Shown here: positions 8,617 to 16,672 of the stretch, piece by piece
Numbering within the stretch: the stretch's first letter is position 1
Layout: each line of letters begins with the position of its first letter
Assembly (NCBI GenBank): GCA_934182465.1
Contig: CAKPRG010000010.1
Location: 1 to 44,944 of the forward strand
Direction of reading: 5' to 3'
Length of the DNA stretch: 44,944 bases
Source of the DNA: an uncultured Clostridia bacterium
GTDB lineage: Bacteria; Bacillota; Clostridia; TANB77; CAG-508
Notes under the pieces: generated by a model
What the model saw: the letters and a program-made list of their open reading frames with translations, nothing else
Databases searched by the model: none
Told to the model about the DNA's origin: nothing
Translations under genes and position numbers: made by a program

Positions 8617-8661
8617 TGTAATTGTTTTGTAATTGCAATACTGTTAATGTAAAGCTATAAT
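8617..8661 (+). promoter_or_regulatory. Promoter with WalR-like box for the 961-residue protein
   Basis: TTGCAA (8633-8638), 17 bases, TATAAT (8656-8661) form a good promoter. Abutting the -35 is TGTAAT-TGTTT-TGTAAT (8617-8633), an exact fit to the published WalR/YycF consensus TGTWAH-N5-TGTWAH. The rest of the 223-base gap behind topA shows no gene. Confidence 0.55.
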
Positions 8662-8712
8662 AAAATTAATAAGCTAGTAGTTAGTAGGAGTTTAACTGAA
8701 GGAAGACTTGTT

Positions 8713-11598
8713 ATGAATGAAAAAATAGATGAGATTGATAACTTAATAGCAAATGGGATAGTAGGATCAAGAATTCCAGAAGAAAAGGAAGAAGATGCTA
8801 CTGATTTTCGTACGCCTGAAGAATTAAAAGCAATAGAAGAAGCTAAGAGAACCAAAGTTACAGAAGCAGTACAAGCAAGTACTGTTTATAATAATTTGAT
8901 TAATATTCCAGGAATAAATACTAAAGAATTATTGATAACAATGGTAGAAATGTATATGGAATTAGATTCAAAGGCTTTAGGCAATCCGGAATATATAGAT
9001 TTAGAATCATTAAATATTATTATTAATGCAGTAAAAGAATATGAAATAGATTCTAAGTCAAATGGAATTGTTACTAATGAAGATGGTAGTATAAATAAAA
9101 TAGAATCAGCTAAACAACTAAGTGATATGAGTGGAGTACCAGTTAGTGATATTTTAGTACATAATAAAGTAGGAGCTTTAACTAGTGATGTAAAGCTTTT
9201 CAAAAATGATATTGCTAAAAGTGAAAAAGTTTATGAATCATTAGTTACTGTAGTTGTAGACAGGAAAAAAGCGAAAGAGATATATGATAATATTGTTGAT
9301 TATTCATTAAATTTGGAAAATTTAAATGATTATTATGAATATGTTGAACATATTGAAGAATTTGAAGATTTAGGAATAACAAACGAATTTAAAAGAAAAG
9401 ATGAAACTAAAATAACAGGATTGTATTATGAATTACTTAACGAAAAGATAAAAAATATATATGGAAAAGAATTAAGTCAATTAAAGGGTGAAGATTTAAG
9501 AGAAGCTAAAAAGATTGAATTAACAGAAGAAGACTATAAAAGTTTTAGAGAAAGACTAGATGAATTAGACCTTGAAGATAAAAGTTTAATAGAAAAATTT
9601 AAAGATACAAGCAGATGGCCAGCGTATAAATTAAATGAATCTTTTGCAAAATTGGAAAGAAATTATAATGAAAAAAAGAATTTTGATGACATTCAAGAAC
9701 TAATAGCTGATAAAAATATAAATTTAGATTTTAATAAACGCAAGTATACTGATATAGCTAAAATTGTAGCTGATATATGTTTAGCATATAAATATGGTAA
9801 TAAACAAACTTTAGCTAATACAAAAATTTTATTGAGTAAAATAGAATTTAATGGAATGAAAGTTTTTGAGGATTTAGATAAAGATTATACAAAAGATGAA
9901 GTAATAAATATAATACATGCTAAAACAAGTTTCAATACAAATGTAGACACTAAAGAATTTCAAGCTATTATGGAACTTAGAGGATTAAATGTAAAAACTG
10001 CAGAAAAAAGATTAGACAAAATAGAAGAAACATTAAAATCTCCTGTGCAGGAACTTGAAATAGGGAATGATAATAAGAAAAAAATATATAAAGAAACTAG
10101 TAAAGTAAAAATATTAAAAGAAAAATTATTTGCAGATTCACCTAAAACTGCTCAAAGAATTAAAGAAACACAAATAGAAAATTATTTAGCAAAATTTGAT
10201 TTAAAAGGAAAAGATTGTGCAAATGCTTTTTCTATAAAATTATTATATGCTGAATTGTGTTCTAGAGAATTTGCTTATGAACATGGATATAGACCACAAA
10301 CACATGAGGAAAAAATAAAAGCATTAAGACCAAAGACTCATGGAGATGCAGCAGCAGTTAGAGATTTTATGAAAAAAAGACCAGAAATATTTGGTGATTT
10401 TAAAAAAGAAATATCTGAAGCTGATTTTAATATTATGAAAAAAATGGAAGAAGATAACAAACTAAAAGGTAAAGTGGCAACTACTTCTATGAAAAAAATG
10501 ATACAAGAAGTGCAATACATAGGAATACAGTCATTACAAGAAGATTTAGATATTACAAAAAACATAAAAGAAGCTTTAAGTCAAGTTTCAGATTTAAAAG
10601 AAGCAGAAAGAAAAGCAAAACGTAGTAAAAATAAGAAAGAAGAATTAAAACATCAAAAAGAAATATATAAAGAAACAATTTCAAAAATACCTAAAAGTTA
10701 TTTAAATTCACAAATATTAATAGAGAGATTAACAAGAAATTTTTCAATAGATACACAAGTTGAAATGATGACTTTTATAGCAGAATGTATAGAAAAAGAA
10801 GAACCAAAAGTTGAGAAAAAATTAACTTTAAGAGAAACCATTAGCAGAAACTACAATATGAGAAAACTAGAACAAGAAAGAACGCAATTAGAAGAAGATA
10901 TTGCGAGAGGCAAAGTTCCTAAAATAAGACCAGATAAGGTAACTTATATAGGTTTAAAAACTGAAGAACAAAGCACACAAGAAGATTCAAAAAAAGAAAG
11001 TTTAGCTAAAACGTCAAAAAAAGATAAGGATAAAACACAAACAAAAAATGAAGTAGAATCAGTTAAACAAAAAGAAACAGCGCAAGATTTGGTAAACACT
11101 AAACCGCAAGAAATAGAAAAACAAACTGAAAATAGATTCTTTAAATTTGTAACAGATGCTTTTAATGTTGCTGGAAAAATGGGAGAAAAAATTGTTGAAG
11201 GTTCAAAAAGTACTTTTGAAAATATTGGAAAATTCACAACTAGATTAGGTGATAGAATTCAAGGAACTGGTGATTTTGCACCAGAAATTAGAGAAAACAA
11301 AAAAGTTAAAAAAGATAAATCCGATAAGGTTGTTAATATATCACAAAAAAGTGATAAAGAAACACAAAATCCAGAACATAAAGAAAATGATACAATACAG
11401 AAAGAATCAGATGGATATAGAATGCCAGAAAATCAAATGGATAGTTTAATAGTAAATTTAACCCCAGAACAAATGGATGCTAGATGGCTTGCAAATCATG
11501 GAAAAGAAACACAAAGCAAAAGCGTATTAAAAACAACAGCAAAAGATGATAGATCATCAGAAGATGCAATAGTAGGTAGTGATGATGAACAAAAATAA
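8713..11598 (+). CDS. Large cytoplasmic helical protein of unknown function (961 residues)
   Basis: The family is not recognised. There is no signal peptide, membrane helix, Walker motif or catalytic signature that I can see. Residues 1-720 are charged and largely helical with Glu/Lys-rich coiled-coil stretches. About 740-800 is a Lys/Glu/Gln-rich linker; about 805-850 is an amphipathic, Phe/Gly-containing helix region; the tail is acidic and disordered. The gene lies between topA and trmFO, genes often adjacent in Firmicutes, so it looks like a lineage-specific insertion. Its stop is 10 bases before the trmFO start, implying cotranscription or coupling. GAAGGA precedes ATG 8713. Scaffold or cytoskeleton-like roles are guesses. 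Confidence 0.85.
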   Translation: MNEKIDEIDNLIANGIVGSRIPEEKEEDATDFRTPEELKAIEEAKRTKVTEAVQASTVYNNLINIPGINTKELLITMVEMYMELDSKALGNPEYIDLESLNIIINAVKEYEIDSKSNGIVTNEDGSINKIESAKQLSDMSGVPVSDILVHNKVGALTSDVKLFKNDIAKSEKVYESLVTVVVDRKKAKEIYDNIVDYSLNLENLNDYYEYVEHIEEFEDLGITNEFKRKDETKITGLYYELLNEKIKNIYGKELSQLKGEDLREAKKIELTEEDYKSFRERLDELDLEDKSLIEKFKDTSRWPAYKLNESFAKLERNYNEKKNFDDIQELIADKNINLDFNKRKYTDIAKIVADICLAYKYGNKQTLANTKILLSKIEFNGMKVFEDLDKDYTKDEVINIIHAKTSFNTNVDTKEFQAIMELRGLNVKTAEKRLDKIEETLKSPVQELEIGNDNKKKIYKETSKVKILKEKLFADSPKTAQRIKETQIENYLAKFDLKGKDCANAFSIKLLYAELCSREFAYEHGYRPQTHEEKIKALRPKTHGDAAAVRDFMKKRPEIFGDFKKEISEADFNIMKKMEEDNKLKGKVATTSMKKMIQEVQYIGIQSLQEDLDITKNIKEALSQVSDLKEAERKAKRSKNKKEELKHQKEIYKETISKIPKSYLNSQILIERLTRNFSIDTQVEMMTFIAECIEKEEPKVEKKLTLRETISRNYNMRKLEQERTQLEEDIARGKVPKIRPDKVTYIGLKTEEQSTQEDSKKESLAKTSKKDKDKTQTKNEVESVKQKETAQDLVNTKPQEIEKQTENRFFKFVTDAFNVAGKMGEKIVEGSKSTFENIGKFTTRLGDRIQGTGDFAPEIRENKKVKKDKSDKVVNISQKSDKETQNPEHKENDTIQKESDGYRMPENQMDSLIVNLTPEQMDARWLANHGKETQSKSVLKTTAKDDRSSEDAIVGSDDEQK

Positions 11599-11608
11599 TG
11601 GAGTTTAT

Positions 11609-12958
11609 ATGGAAGAAGAAGTTATTGTAATAGGAGGAGGGCTGGCTGGATCAGAAGCAGCCCTTCAAATAGCTAAAAGAGGAATAAAAGTAAAATTATA
11701 TGAAATGAAACCAACGAAATTTTCTGATGCACATTCAAATGAAAATTTTGCAGAAATTGTATGTAGTAATTCATTTAAATCAAATTTGCTAACAAATGCT
11801 TGTGGATTATTAAAAGAAGAATTGCGAATATTGGGCTCAGAATTAATACCAATAGCAGATGATACTAGTGTTCCAGCAGGACAGGCTTTAGCTGTGGATA
11901 GAGAAGAATTTTCTAAAAAAGTTACAGAAAAAATAGAAAATGAACCTAATATAGAAATAATTAGAAAAGAAATAACAGAAATACCAGAAGATAAATATGT
12001 AGTAATTGCAACAGGTCCACTTACGTCAAATACTTTAGCTAATAAAATACAAGAGATGTTAGGACAAAAGCAATTGTACTTTTATGATGCAGCTGCACCG
12101 ATTGTTGAAAAAGATTCTATTGATATGAATATAGCTTTTTATGGAGATAGATATTCAGAAGAAAAAGGAAGAGATGAAGATTATAATGAATGGATTGAAA
12201 GAATAAAAAACGAAGAAGCAAGTTATATAAATCTTCCTATGAATAAAGAAGAATATGAAAAATTTTATAATGAATTAATAAATGCAGAAGTTGTAGTATT
12301 GCATGAATTTGAAAAAAGAGAAATATTTGAAGGCTGTATGCCAATTGAAATTATGGCAAAAAGAGGAGAAGACACATTACGATTTGGTCCTTTAAAACCA
12401 GTAGGATTTGATGATCCTCGAACAGGAAAAAGACCATATGCAGTTGTACAATTAAGACAAGATAACAAAGAAGGAAATTTGTACAATATAGTTGGATTTC
12501 AAACAAACTTGAAATATGGTGAACAAAAAAGAGTTTTGAATTTGATTCCTGGATTAGAAAATGCAAGTTTTGTAAAATATGGAGTAATGCATAGAAATAC
12601 ATATATTCAGTCACCAAATCTGTTAAATAATATATATCAGTTAAAAAATAATAAAAAAATATTTTTTGCAGGTCAAATAACAGGGGTTGAAGGATATGTA
12701 GAATCAATATCTTCTGGCTTTTTGGCAGGCTTAAATATAGCAAATGAAATATTAGGTAAAGAATCGATTATTATGCCAAAAGAAACAGTTATAGGAGCAT
12801 TAGCAGATTATATTTCAACACAAAATGAAAAATTTCAACCAATGAATGCAAATTTTGGAATTTTACCACAATTACCAGAAAAAATAAAAGATAAAAAAGA
12901 AAGATATAAAAGACTTGCAGATAAATCGTTAAATTGTTTAAAAGATATTACAATATAA
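11609..12958 (+). CDS. trmFO: tRNA m5U54 methyltransferase TrmFO (folate/FAD-dependent)
   Basis: TrmFO methylates U54 in the T loop of tRNA using methylenetetrahydrofolate and FAD. An N-terminal FAD-binding Rossmann motif (VIVIGGGLAGSEAALQIAK), the region SNSFKSNLLTNACGLLKEE with its conserved Cys, and GQITGVEGYVESISSG near the C-terminus identify it. The chosen ATG 11609 is preceded by GGAG five bases upstream; GTG/ATG codons at 11579-11587 would add ten unconserved residues and overlap the previous gene. This gives 449 residues, near the family norm. Confidence 0.95.
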   Translation: MEEEVIVIGGGLAGSEAALQIAKRGIKVKLYEMKPTKFSDAHSNENFAEIVCSNSFKSNLLTNACGLLKEELRILGSELIPIADDTSVPAGQALAVDREEFSKKVTEKIENEPNIEIIRKEITEIPEDKYVVIATGPLTSNTLANKIQEMLGQKQLYFYDAAAPIVEKDSIDMNIAFYGDRYSEEKGRDEDYNEWIERIKNEEASYINLPMNKEEYEKFYNELINAEVVVLHEFEKREIFEGCMPIEIMAKRGEDTLRFGPLKPVGFDDPRTGKRPYAVVQLRQDNKEGNLYNIVGFQTNLKYGEQKRVLNLIPGLENASFVKYGVMHRNTYIQSPNLLNNIYQLKNNKKIFFAGQITGVEGYVESISSGFLAGLNIANEILGKESIIMPKETVIGALADYISTQNEKFQPMNANFGILPQLPEKIKDKKERYKRLADKSLNCLKDITI

Positions 12959-13071
12959 ATATTAGAAATCAAAATGATATAAGTAGAACTAATGATGAGT
13001 TTTAATAAATGTATTTTTAAGAAAAAGTTTTAATGTAAATAACTTAAAGTAAATAAAATTATGTAAATCTA

Positions 13072-13100
13072 TTGCAATTTTATTACAATTGTGTTACAAT
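13072..13100 (+). promoter_or_regulatory. Promoter and overlapping WalR-like box of the coiled-coil operon
   Basis: TTGCAA (13072-13077), 17 bases, TACAAT (13095-13100). On the minus strand TGTAAC-ACAAT-TGTAAT (13098-13082) fits TGTWAH-N5-TGTWAH and covers the spacer and part of the -10, a position more typical of repression than activation. Confidence 0.45.
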
Positions 13101-13163
13101 TATAACAGTTGTGAGCATAAGAGAATAAAAAGAAGAAAACTTATGAATAAAGGAGGTTTTGAT

Positions 13164-13277
13164 ATGGATACAAAACTAAATCAAAAAGGAAAAGAGCTTT
13201 TAGAAGAAATGGCTAAAACAAGAGTAGAAATAGCAGAAATGGCAACAGAAATAGAAGCAGAAAAAGAAAATATGTAA
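13164..13277 (+). CDS. Small charged helical peptide (37 residues)
   Basis: A strong SD (AGGAGG, 13151-13156) seven bases before ATG 13164 supports a short reading frame ending at 13277. The peptide is almost entirely Glu/Lys/Ala helix with a heptad feel (around LLEEMAKTRVEIAEMATEI) and no membrane segment. An alternative ATG at 13143 has no SD. It is followed 75 bases later by the long coiled-coil gene and likely shares its mRNA. It could be a helical partner of that protein or a leader peptide; the function is unknown. Confidence 0.6.
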   Translation: MDTKLNQKGKELLEEMAKTRVEIAEMATEIEAEKENM

Positions 13278-13310
13278 ATTATAAATTAAAGAAAAAATAA
13301 AAAAAGAAGA

Positions 13311-13352
13311 AGGAGGAAGTTAAGCGATAGAGAATTGCTTAACGAAAAAAGA
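13311..13352 (+). promoter_or_regulatory. SD-hairpin-AUG leader of the coiled-coil gene
   Basis: A strong SD (AGGAGGA, from 13311) is 36 bases from ATG 13353. A perfect inverted repeat GTTAAGC (13319-13325) / GCTTAAC (13337-13343) fills the gap. If folded, it brings the SD to roughly 11 unpaired bases from the ATG. A TTG at 13335, which straddles the 3' arm, is the alternative start. Confidence 0.5.
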
Positions 13353-15605
13353 ATGGCTACATTACAAGAATTAGAAAATGATTTTTTAGCAATACAAAAC
13401 AATGTTAAAGCATTAAAAAAACAAATGCCAGCAAAAAGTGAATTAAAAAATTTTGACAAAAGAAGACAAGATTTAGATGCAGAAATAACAGATTTACAAA
13501 CAATGGTAAGTGGATTTGAAGCTGCTGCAAGAAGAGAAAAAGATCCTGTCATAAAGAAAGATTATGAATCAAAAGTTAAAACAGCACAAGCAGATATTTT
13601 AGTTAAACAACAAGAAAAAGATGACTTAGAAGCAAAGATGGCTTCTAAATTATCAATTGAACAAAAAATTGCTGATTCTCAAGTCGAAATGGATAAAATA
13701 TTAGCAGAGTTTGCACAAGATCCTAGAATTAATCAACATTTACAAGAAGCAATAAAAATAGAATTTAATAAAGCTGACATTAAATTAGAAAATGAAATTA
13801 CAGTACAAGAAGATTTAGCTACAAAATTGGGTAAAGATTTAGCAGATGATACTGTTTTTGGAACAAAAGTAAAAGCTTTTGTAGATGCAACAAATGCTAA
13901 AAATAGTATAAATCCTTATGTAACAGATCCAAATATGATTAAAGAAAATGAAAGAATTCAACAAGAATTTACAAAAGCTTTAGTTGAATTAAGCCAAGAA
14001 ATTAAATCAAGACCAGAATATGCAGAAGTAGAATTAACACAAGAAGATTATGAAACTATTATAGCAGGTCCAAAAAGTGGAACATATCAATTACCATCTA
14101 TGGAAAAAGCAGTAAAAGTATTAGAAGCTAAAAAACAAAAAATGGAAACTGAAAAAACAAGAATAATAGCTGATATTGAAAAAGAAAAAGCAGTAGCAGG
14201 AAAAGTTGATTTATCTCAAATTGATGCAGATATAACAGCAAAAGAAGGAGAAATCAAAGCTAAGGAAGCATCTATCCAAAAGAAAAAGACTGAAATTACA
14301 AATAAAGAATTAGAAATTAAAGCCAAAGAACAAGATTCTACTGATCTAGATACTAAAATTGGTGCAATCTCTGCAAAAGAACCAAGATTAAAAGAATTGC
14401 AAGATAAAACAAAAATATCACAAGATTTAATTGATAATGAAAATGATACAAAAACAGAATATGATAAAGCTTTACAAGATTTAAAAGCAGTGGGATATAT
14501 ATCAAAAGATACTATACCAGAATTAAGTGATGAAACTTCTGCTATATCAAATGCATATAAAGAATTTGTTGCAAAAGATTTAGCCGTAAGAAAAGCTTTT
14601 GCAGAATGCAAAGTTAATCCAGATAAATCTAAAATGGCTGAATTACAAACAGCAATAAAAGAATATGAAAAAGAGTCAAAAGGTCTTGCAAGTACATCTG
14701 GATTTAGTGTTATTGCTTGGAATAAATACTTAATGAGAGAATTAAATAAAAAGGTTGCAGATGGTCAAAATATTGATGAAGCTTATAATACTGAATTAAT
14801 TAATTCAAGAGTTAAAAATTTGGGAGAATTATATAAAAAATCTTTTGATGAAGATGATCAAAGTTTAGTTGAACTTTCTGCTAATACTTTAAAAGATATG
14901 GATGAATTACAACAACAAATTTTATCAGGTAAAAAAGGAAGTGCTGATTTTCCAGAAGTTGGAAAAGTTGTAGAAAAATATCATACTAGTATGGAAGAAA
15001 TATTGGATTCATTAAAATTTGCAGGTGTAAAAGGTATAAATAAAATTGGGGATTTATACAATATTATAAAAGGTAGCCTTACACAAAAAGTTGGATTCTT
15101 TAAAAGAATGTTTAGCAAAAAATATCAAGATCCAGCACAATCAAAATTTGATGTGAAATATCCAAAGGGAACATCAGATTTAAGTGAAAAACTTACAACT
15201 GCAAAAGAAAACTATGAAGCAGCTAAAAAAGCAAAAGATGATGCTTTAGCTGGTAAGTTATCACCTGAAGAACAAAAAGAATTTGCAGATTTAAAAACAG
15301 AATTTGTTGAAAAAACAAAAATGGAAGCAGATAAAGCAATTATAGATGGTGAAATTATAACATTAACTGGAGAAAAAGATACATTGGAACAAGATGCACA
15401 AGATTTAGAAAATGATACTACTTTAGAAGATGAATTACAAGATTTACAAGATGAGAGAGCAAAAAGAGCAGCAGCTGGTGTGCCTCCAGTATCTAATATC
15501 AAAAATCCAGAAGAAATAGCTCATGGTGCTGCAAAAAAATTAGTTACAGCAAAATTAAAAGAACCTAAAAAAATAATAAGTGACATAGACCGTGATGAAA
15601 GATAA
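13353..15605 (+). CDS. Long coiled-coil protein of unknown function (about 750 residues)
   Basis: No named family is recognised. The chain is dominated by long Glu/Lys/Ala/Gln coiled coils: about residues 1-110, 240-370 (runs such as IDADITAKEGEIKAKEASI) and 610-710, with a more mixed globular section at about 400-600. There is no Walker A/B pair, hinge or membrane helix, so it is not an SMC/Rad50 ATPase despite the look. A short Phe/Arg/Lys patch (about 585-600, around VGFFKRMFSKKY) could contact membrane or nucleic acid. It follows the 37-residue peptide and ends in a very strong terminator. ATG 13353 (MATLQELE) is preferred over TTG 13335. Confidence 0.85.
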   Translation: MATLQELENDFLAIQNNVKALKKQMPAKSELKNFDKRRQDLDAEITDLQTMVSGFEAAARREKDPVIKKDYESKVKTAQADILVKQQEKDDLEAKMASKLSIEQKIADSQVEMDKILAEFAQDPRINQHLQEAIKIEFNKADIKLENEITVQEDLATKLGKDLADDTVFGTKVKAFVDATNAKNSINPYVTDPNMIKENERIQQEFTKALVELSQEIKSRPEYAEVELTQEDYETIIAGPKSGTYQLPSMEKAVKVLEAKKQKMETEKTRIIADIEKEKAVAGKVDLSQIDADITAKEGEIKAKEASIQKKKTEITNKELEIKAKEQDSTDLDTKIGAISAKEPRLKELQDKTKISQDLIDNENDTKTEYDKALQDLKAVGYISKDTIPELSDETSAISNAYKEFVAKDLAVRKAFAECKVNPDKSKMAELQTAIKEYEKESKGLASTSGFSVIAWNKYLMRELNKKVADGQNIDEAYNTELINSRVKNLGELYKKSFDEDDQSLVELSANTLKDMDELQQQILSGKKGSADFPEVGKVVEKYHTSMEEILDSLKFAGVKGINKIGDLYNIIKGSLTQKVGFFKRMFSKKYQDPAQSKFDVKYPKGTSDLSEKLTTAKENYEAAKKAKDDALAGKLSPEEQKEFADLKTEFVEKTKMEADKAIIDGEIITLTGEKDTLEQDAQDLENDTTLEDELQDLQDERAKRAAAGVPPVSNIKNPEEIAHGAAKKLVTAKLKEPKKIISDIDRDER

Positions 15606-15621
15606 TAAATTTACATAAAAA

Positions 15622-15665
15622 TATCAAGAAAAAAGCCTGAATTTCAGGCTTTTTCTTGATTTTTC
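15622..15665 (+). terminator. Strong rho-independent terminator
   Basis: ATCAAGAAAAAAGCCTGA pairs with TCAGGCTTTTTCTTGAT over about 17 bases with a short loop, and a T run follows at 15661-15665. It ends the coiled-coil operon. Confidence 0.92.
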
Positions 15666-15766
15666 ACAACAAAAGTGTTAAAATATAATTATGTATATAA
15701 TCTTTATACAACCACTATTCAACATTCCTTTTTTGAGGGAATCACACAATATTAGGAGGATGCACT

Positions 15767-16030
15767 ATGAAAAGAAGAAAAAACAACCCTATTTTACGGA
15801 ACCTGTTTGTCACATTAGTGACGATCGCAGCATTAACAATTTTTGGATTTGTCGCCAAGTTTGGTGGTAAACTAGTAGAAAAAGTGCTGTCAGTCGGAAC
15901 AAAAGAACTTGCAATAATTGTTGTTGCAGTTATCGTATGGTCTATTATTTTAGGAGTATGCGAGATGTTGCACACACATAATGCGAAAACAAGTAGAAAA
16001 GAAGAAAAAATTAAAGAGGAAGGTGAATAA
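15767..16030 (+). CDS. Small two-helix membrane protein with atypical codon use
   Basis: The 87-residue protein has a basic N-terminus, two hydrophobic helices (about residues 11-30 and 46-66) and a Lys/Glu-rich cytoplasmic tail. No family is recognised. AGGAGG eight bases before ATG 15767 gives a firm start. Codon choice is unlike the neighbours: CGG, CTG, ACG, GCC, GTC and ATC appear in a region otherwise using A/T-ending codons, which suggests recent transfer. A possible -10 (TATAAT, near 15685) lies upstream. An elaborate hairpin region follows the stop. Confidence 0.75.
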   Translation: MKRRKNNPILRNLFVTLVTIAALTIFGFVAKFGGKLVEKVLSVGTKELAIIVVAVIVWSIILGVCEMLHTHNAKTSRKEEKIKEEGE

Positions 16031-16105
16031 GGAGGTCTTAGGGATTCCTAAGTGCAGACCCAGTTTGATGAAGTGTAACTACTATCAGAAAATTGGGTCT
16101 TTTCT
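16030..16105 (+). terminator. Terminator preceded by a possible competing stem
   Basis: The terminator stem is AGACCCAGTTT (16056-16066) with AAATTGGGTCT (16090-16100), then a T-rich run. Upstream, CTTAGG-GATT-CCTAAG (16037-16052) forms a hairpin, and GGTCT (16034-16038) could pair with AGACC (16056-16060), excluding the terminator stem. The layout resembles an attenuator, though no known riboswitch or T-box core is visible. Confidence 0.6.
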
Positions 16106-16153
16106 TTTTATATAATATTTCTAGAATTTATGGAAAATATAGAACAAAATGTA

Positions 16154-16222
16154 TTGACTTTGATAAATAAAGATGATAAAATAGATACGCTATTGTATAG
16201 GGAGACTTGTACTATAGCGTAT
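16154..16222 (+). promoter_or_regulatory. str operon promoter with a palindrome at the transcription start
   Basis: TTGACT (16154-16159), 17 bases, TAAAAT (16177-16182). A perfect 9-bp inverted repeat, ATACGCTAT (16185-16193) and ATAGCGTAT (16214-16222), begins at the expected start site, so it is either a DNA operator or a partial 5' leader hairpin. Confidence 0.6.
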
Positions 16223-16258
16223 ATTAGTATATAAAAGAAATGGGGTGAATTTTAAGAA

Positions 16259-16672
16259 ATGCCAACAATTAACCAATTAGTAAGAAAAGGAAGAAAAACA
16301 ACACAATCAAAATCTACAGCTCCTGCACTACAAAAGGGATACAACTCAAGAAAGAAAACTCAAACTGATCACAGAGCACCACAAAAAAGAGGTGTATGTA
16401 CAGTTGTAAAAACAGTAACACCTAAAAAGCCAAACTCAGCTTTAAGAAAAGTTGCTAGGGTTAAACTTTCAAACGGATATGAAGTAACATCATATATTCC
16501 AGGTGAAGGACACAACTTACAAGAGCACAGTGTTGTTCTAATTAGAGGTGGAAGGGTAAAAGATTTACCTGGTGTTAGATACCACATCATTAGAGGAACA
16601 TTAGATACAGCTGGTGTTAAAGATAGAATGCAAGCTAGATCTAAATACGGTGCAAAACGTCCTAAAAAATAG
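16259..16672 (+). CDS. rpsL: 30S ribosomal protein S12
   Basis: S12 sits at the decoding centre of the 30S subunit. The sequence has the near-invariant N-terminus (MPTINQLVRKGR), KKPNSALRKVARVKL, and PGEGHNLQEHSVVLIRGGRVKDLPGVRYH, the loops where streptomycin-resistance changes occur; the lysine of TPKKPNS is wild-type. 137 residues is normal. GGGGTG precedes ATG 16259. It is first in the rpsL-rpsG-fusA-tuf operon. The L7Ae-like gene that precedes rpsL in Bacillus is absent. Confidence 0.98.
   Translation: MPTINQLVRKGRKTTQSKSTAPALQKGYNSRKKTQTDHRAPQKRGVCTVVKTVTPKKPNSALRKVARVKLSNGYEVTSYIPGEGHNLQEHSVVLIRGGRVKDLPGVRYHIIRGTLDTAGVKDRMQARSKYGAKRPKK

Noticed and set aside
12351..12743. Minus-strand 130-codon frame opposite trmFO, and similar long antisense frames across the window
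   Set aside because: They are shadows of real genes in AT-rich sequence: low-complexity Phe/Leu/Ser/Ile composition and no SD.
13353..15605. SMC/Rad50-like ATPase
   Set aside because: Long coiled coils only; no Walker A, signature or Walker B motif at the ends.
16052..16078. Eight-codon GTG frame after GGAGG and a hairpin (a fifth SD-hairpin-start case)
   Set aside because: Too short, GTG start, and it lies in the terminator region; no support beyond pattern.
16030..16105. T-box riboswitch
   Set aside because: No T-box core sequence or specifier-loop architecture visible, and the downstream genes are not of a T-box type.
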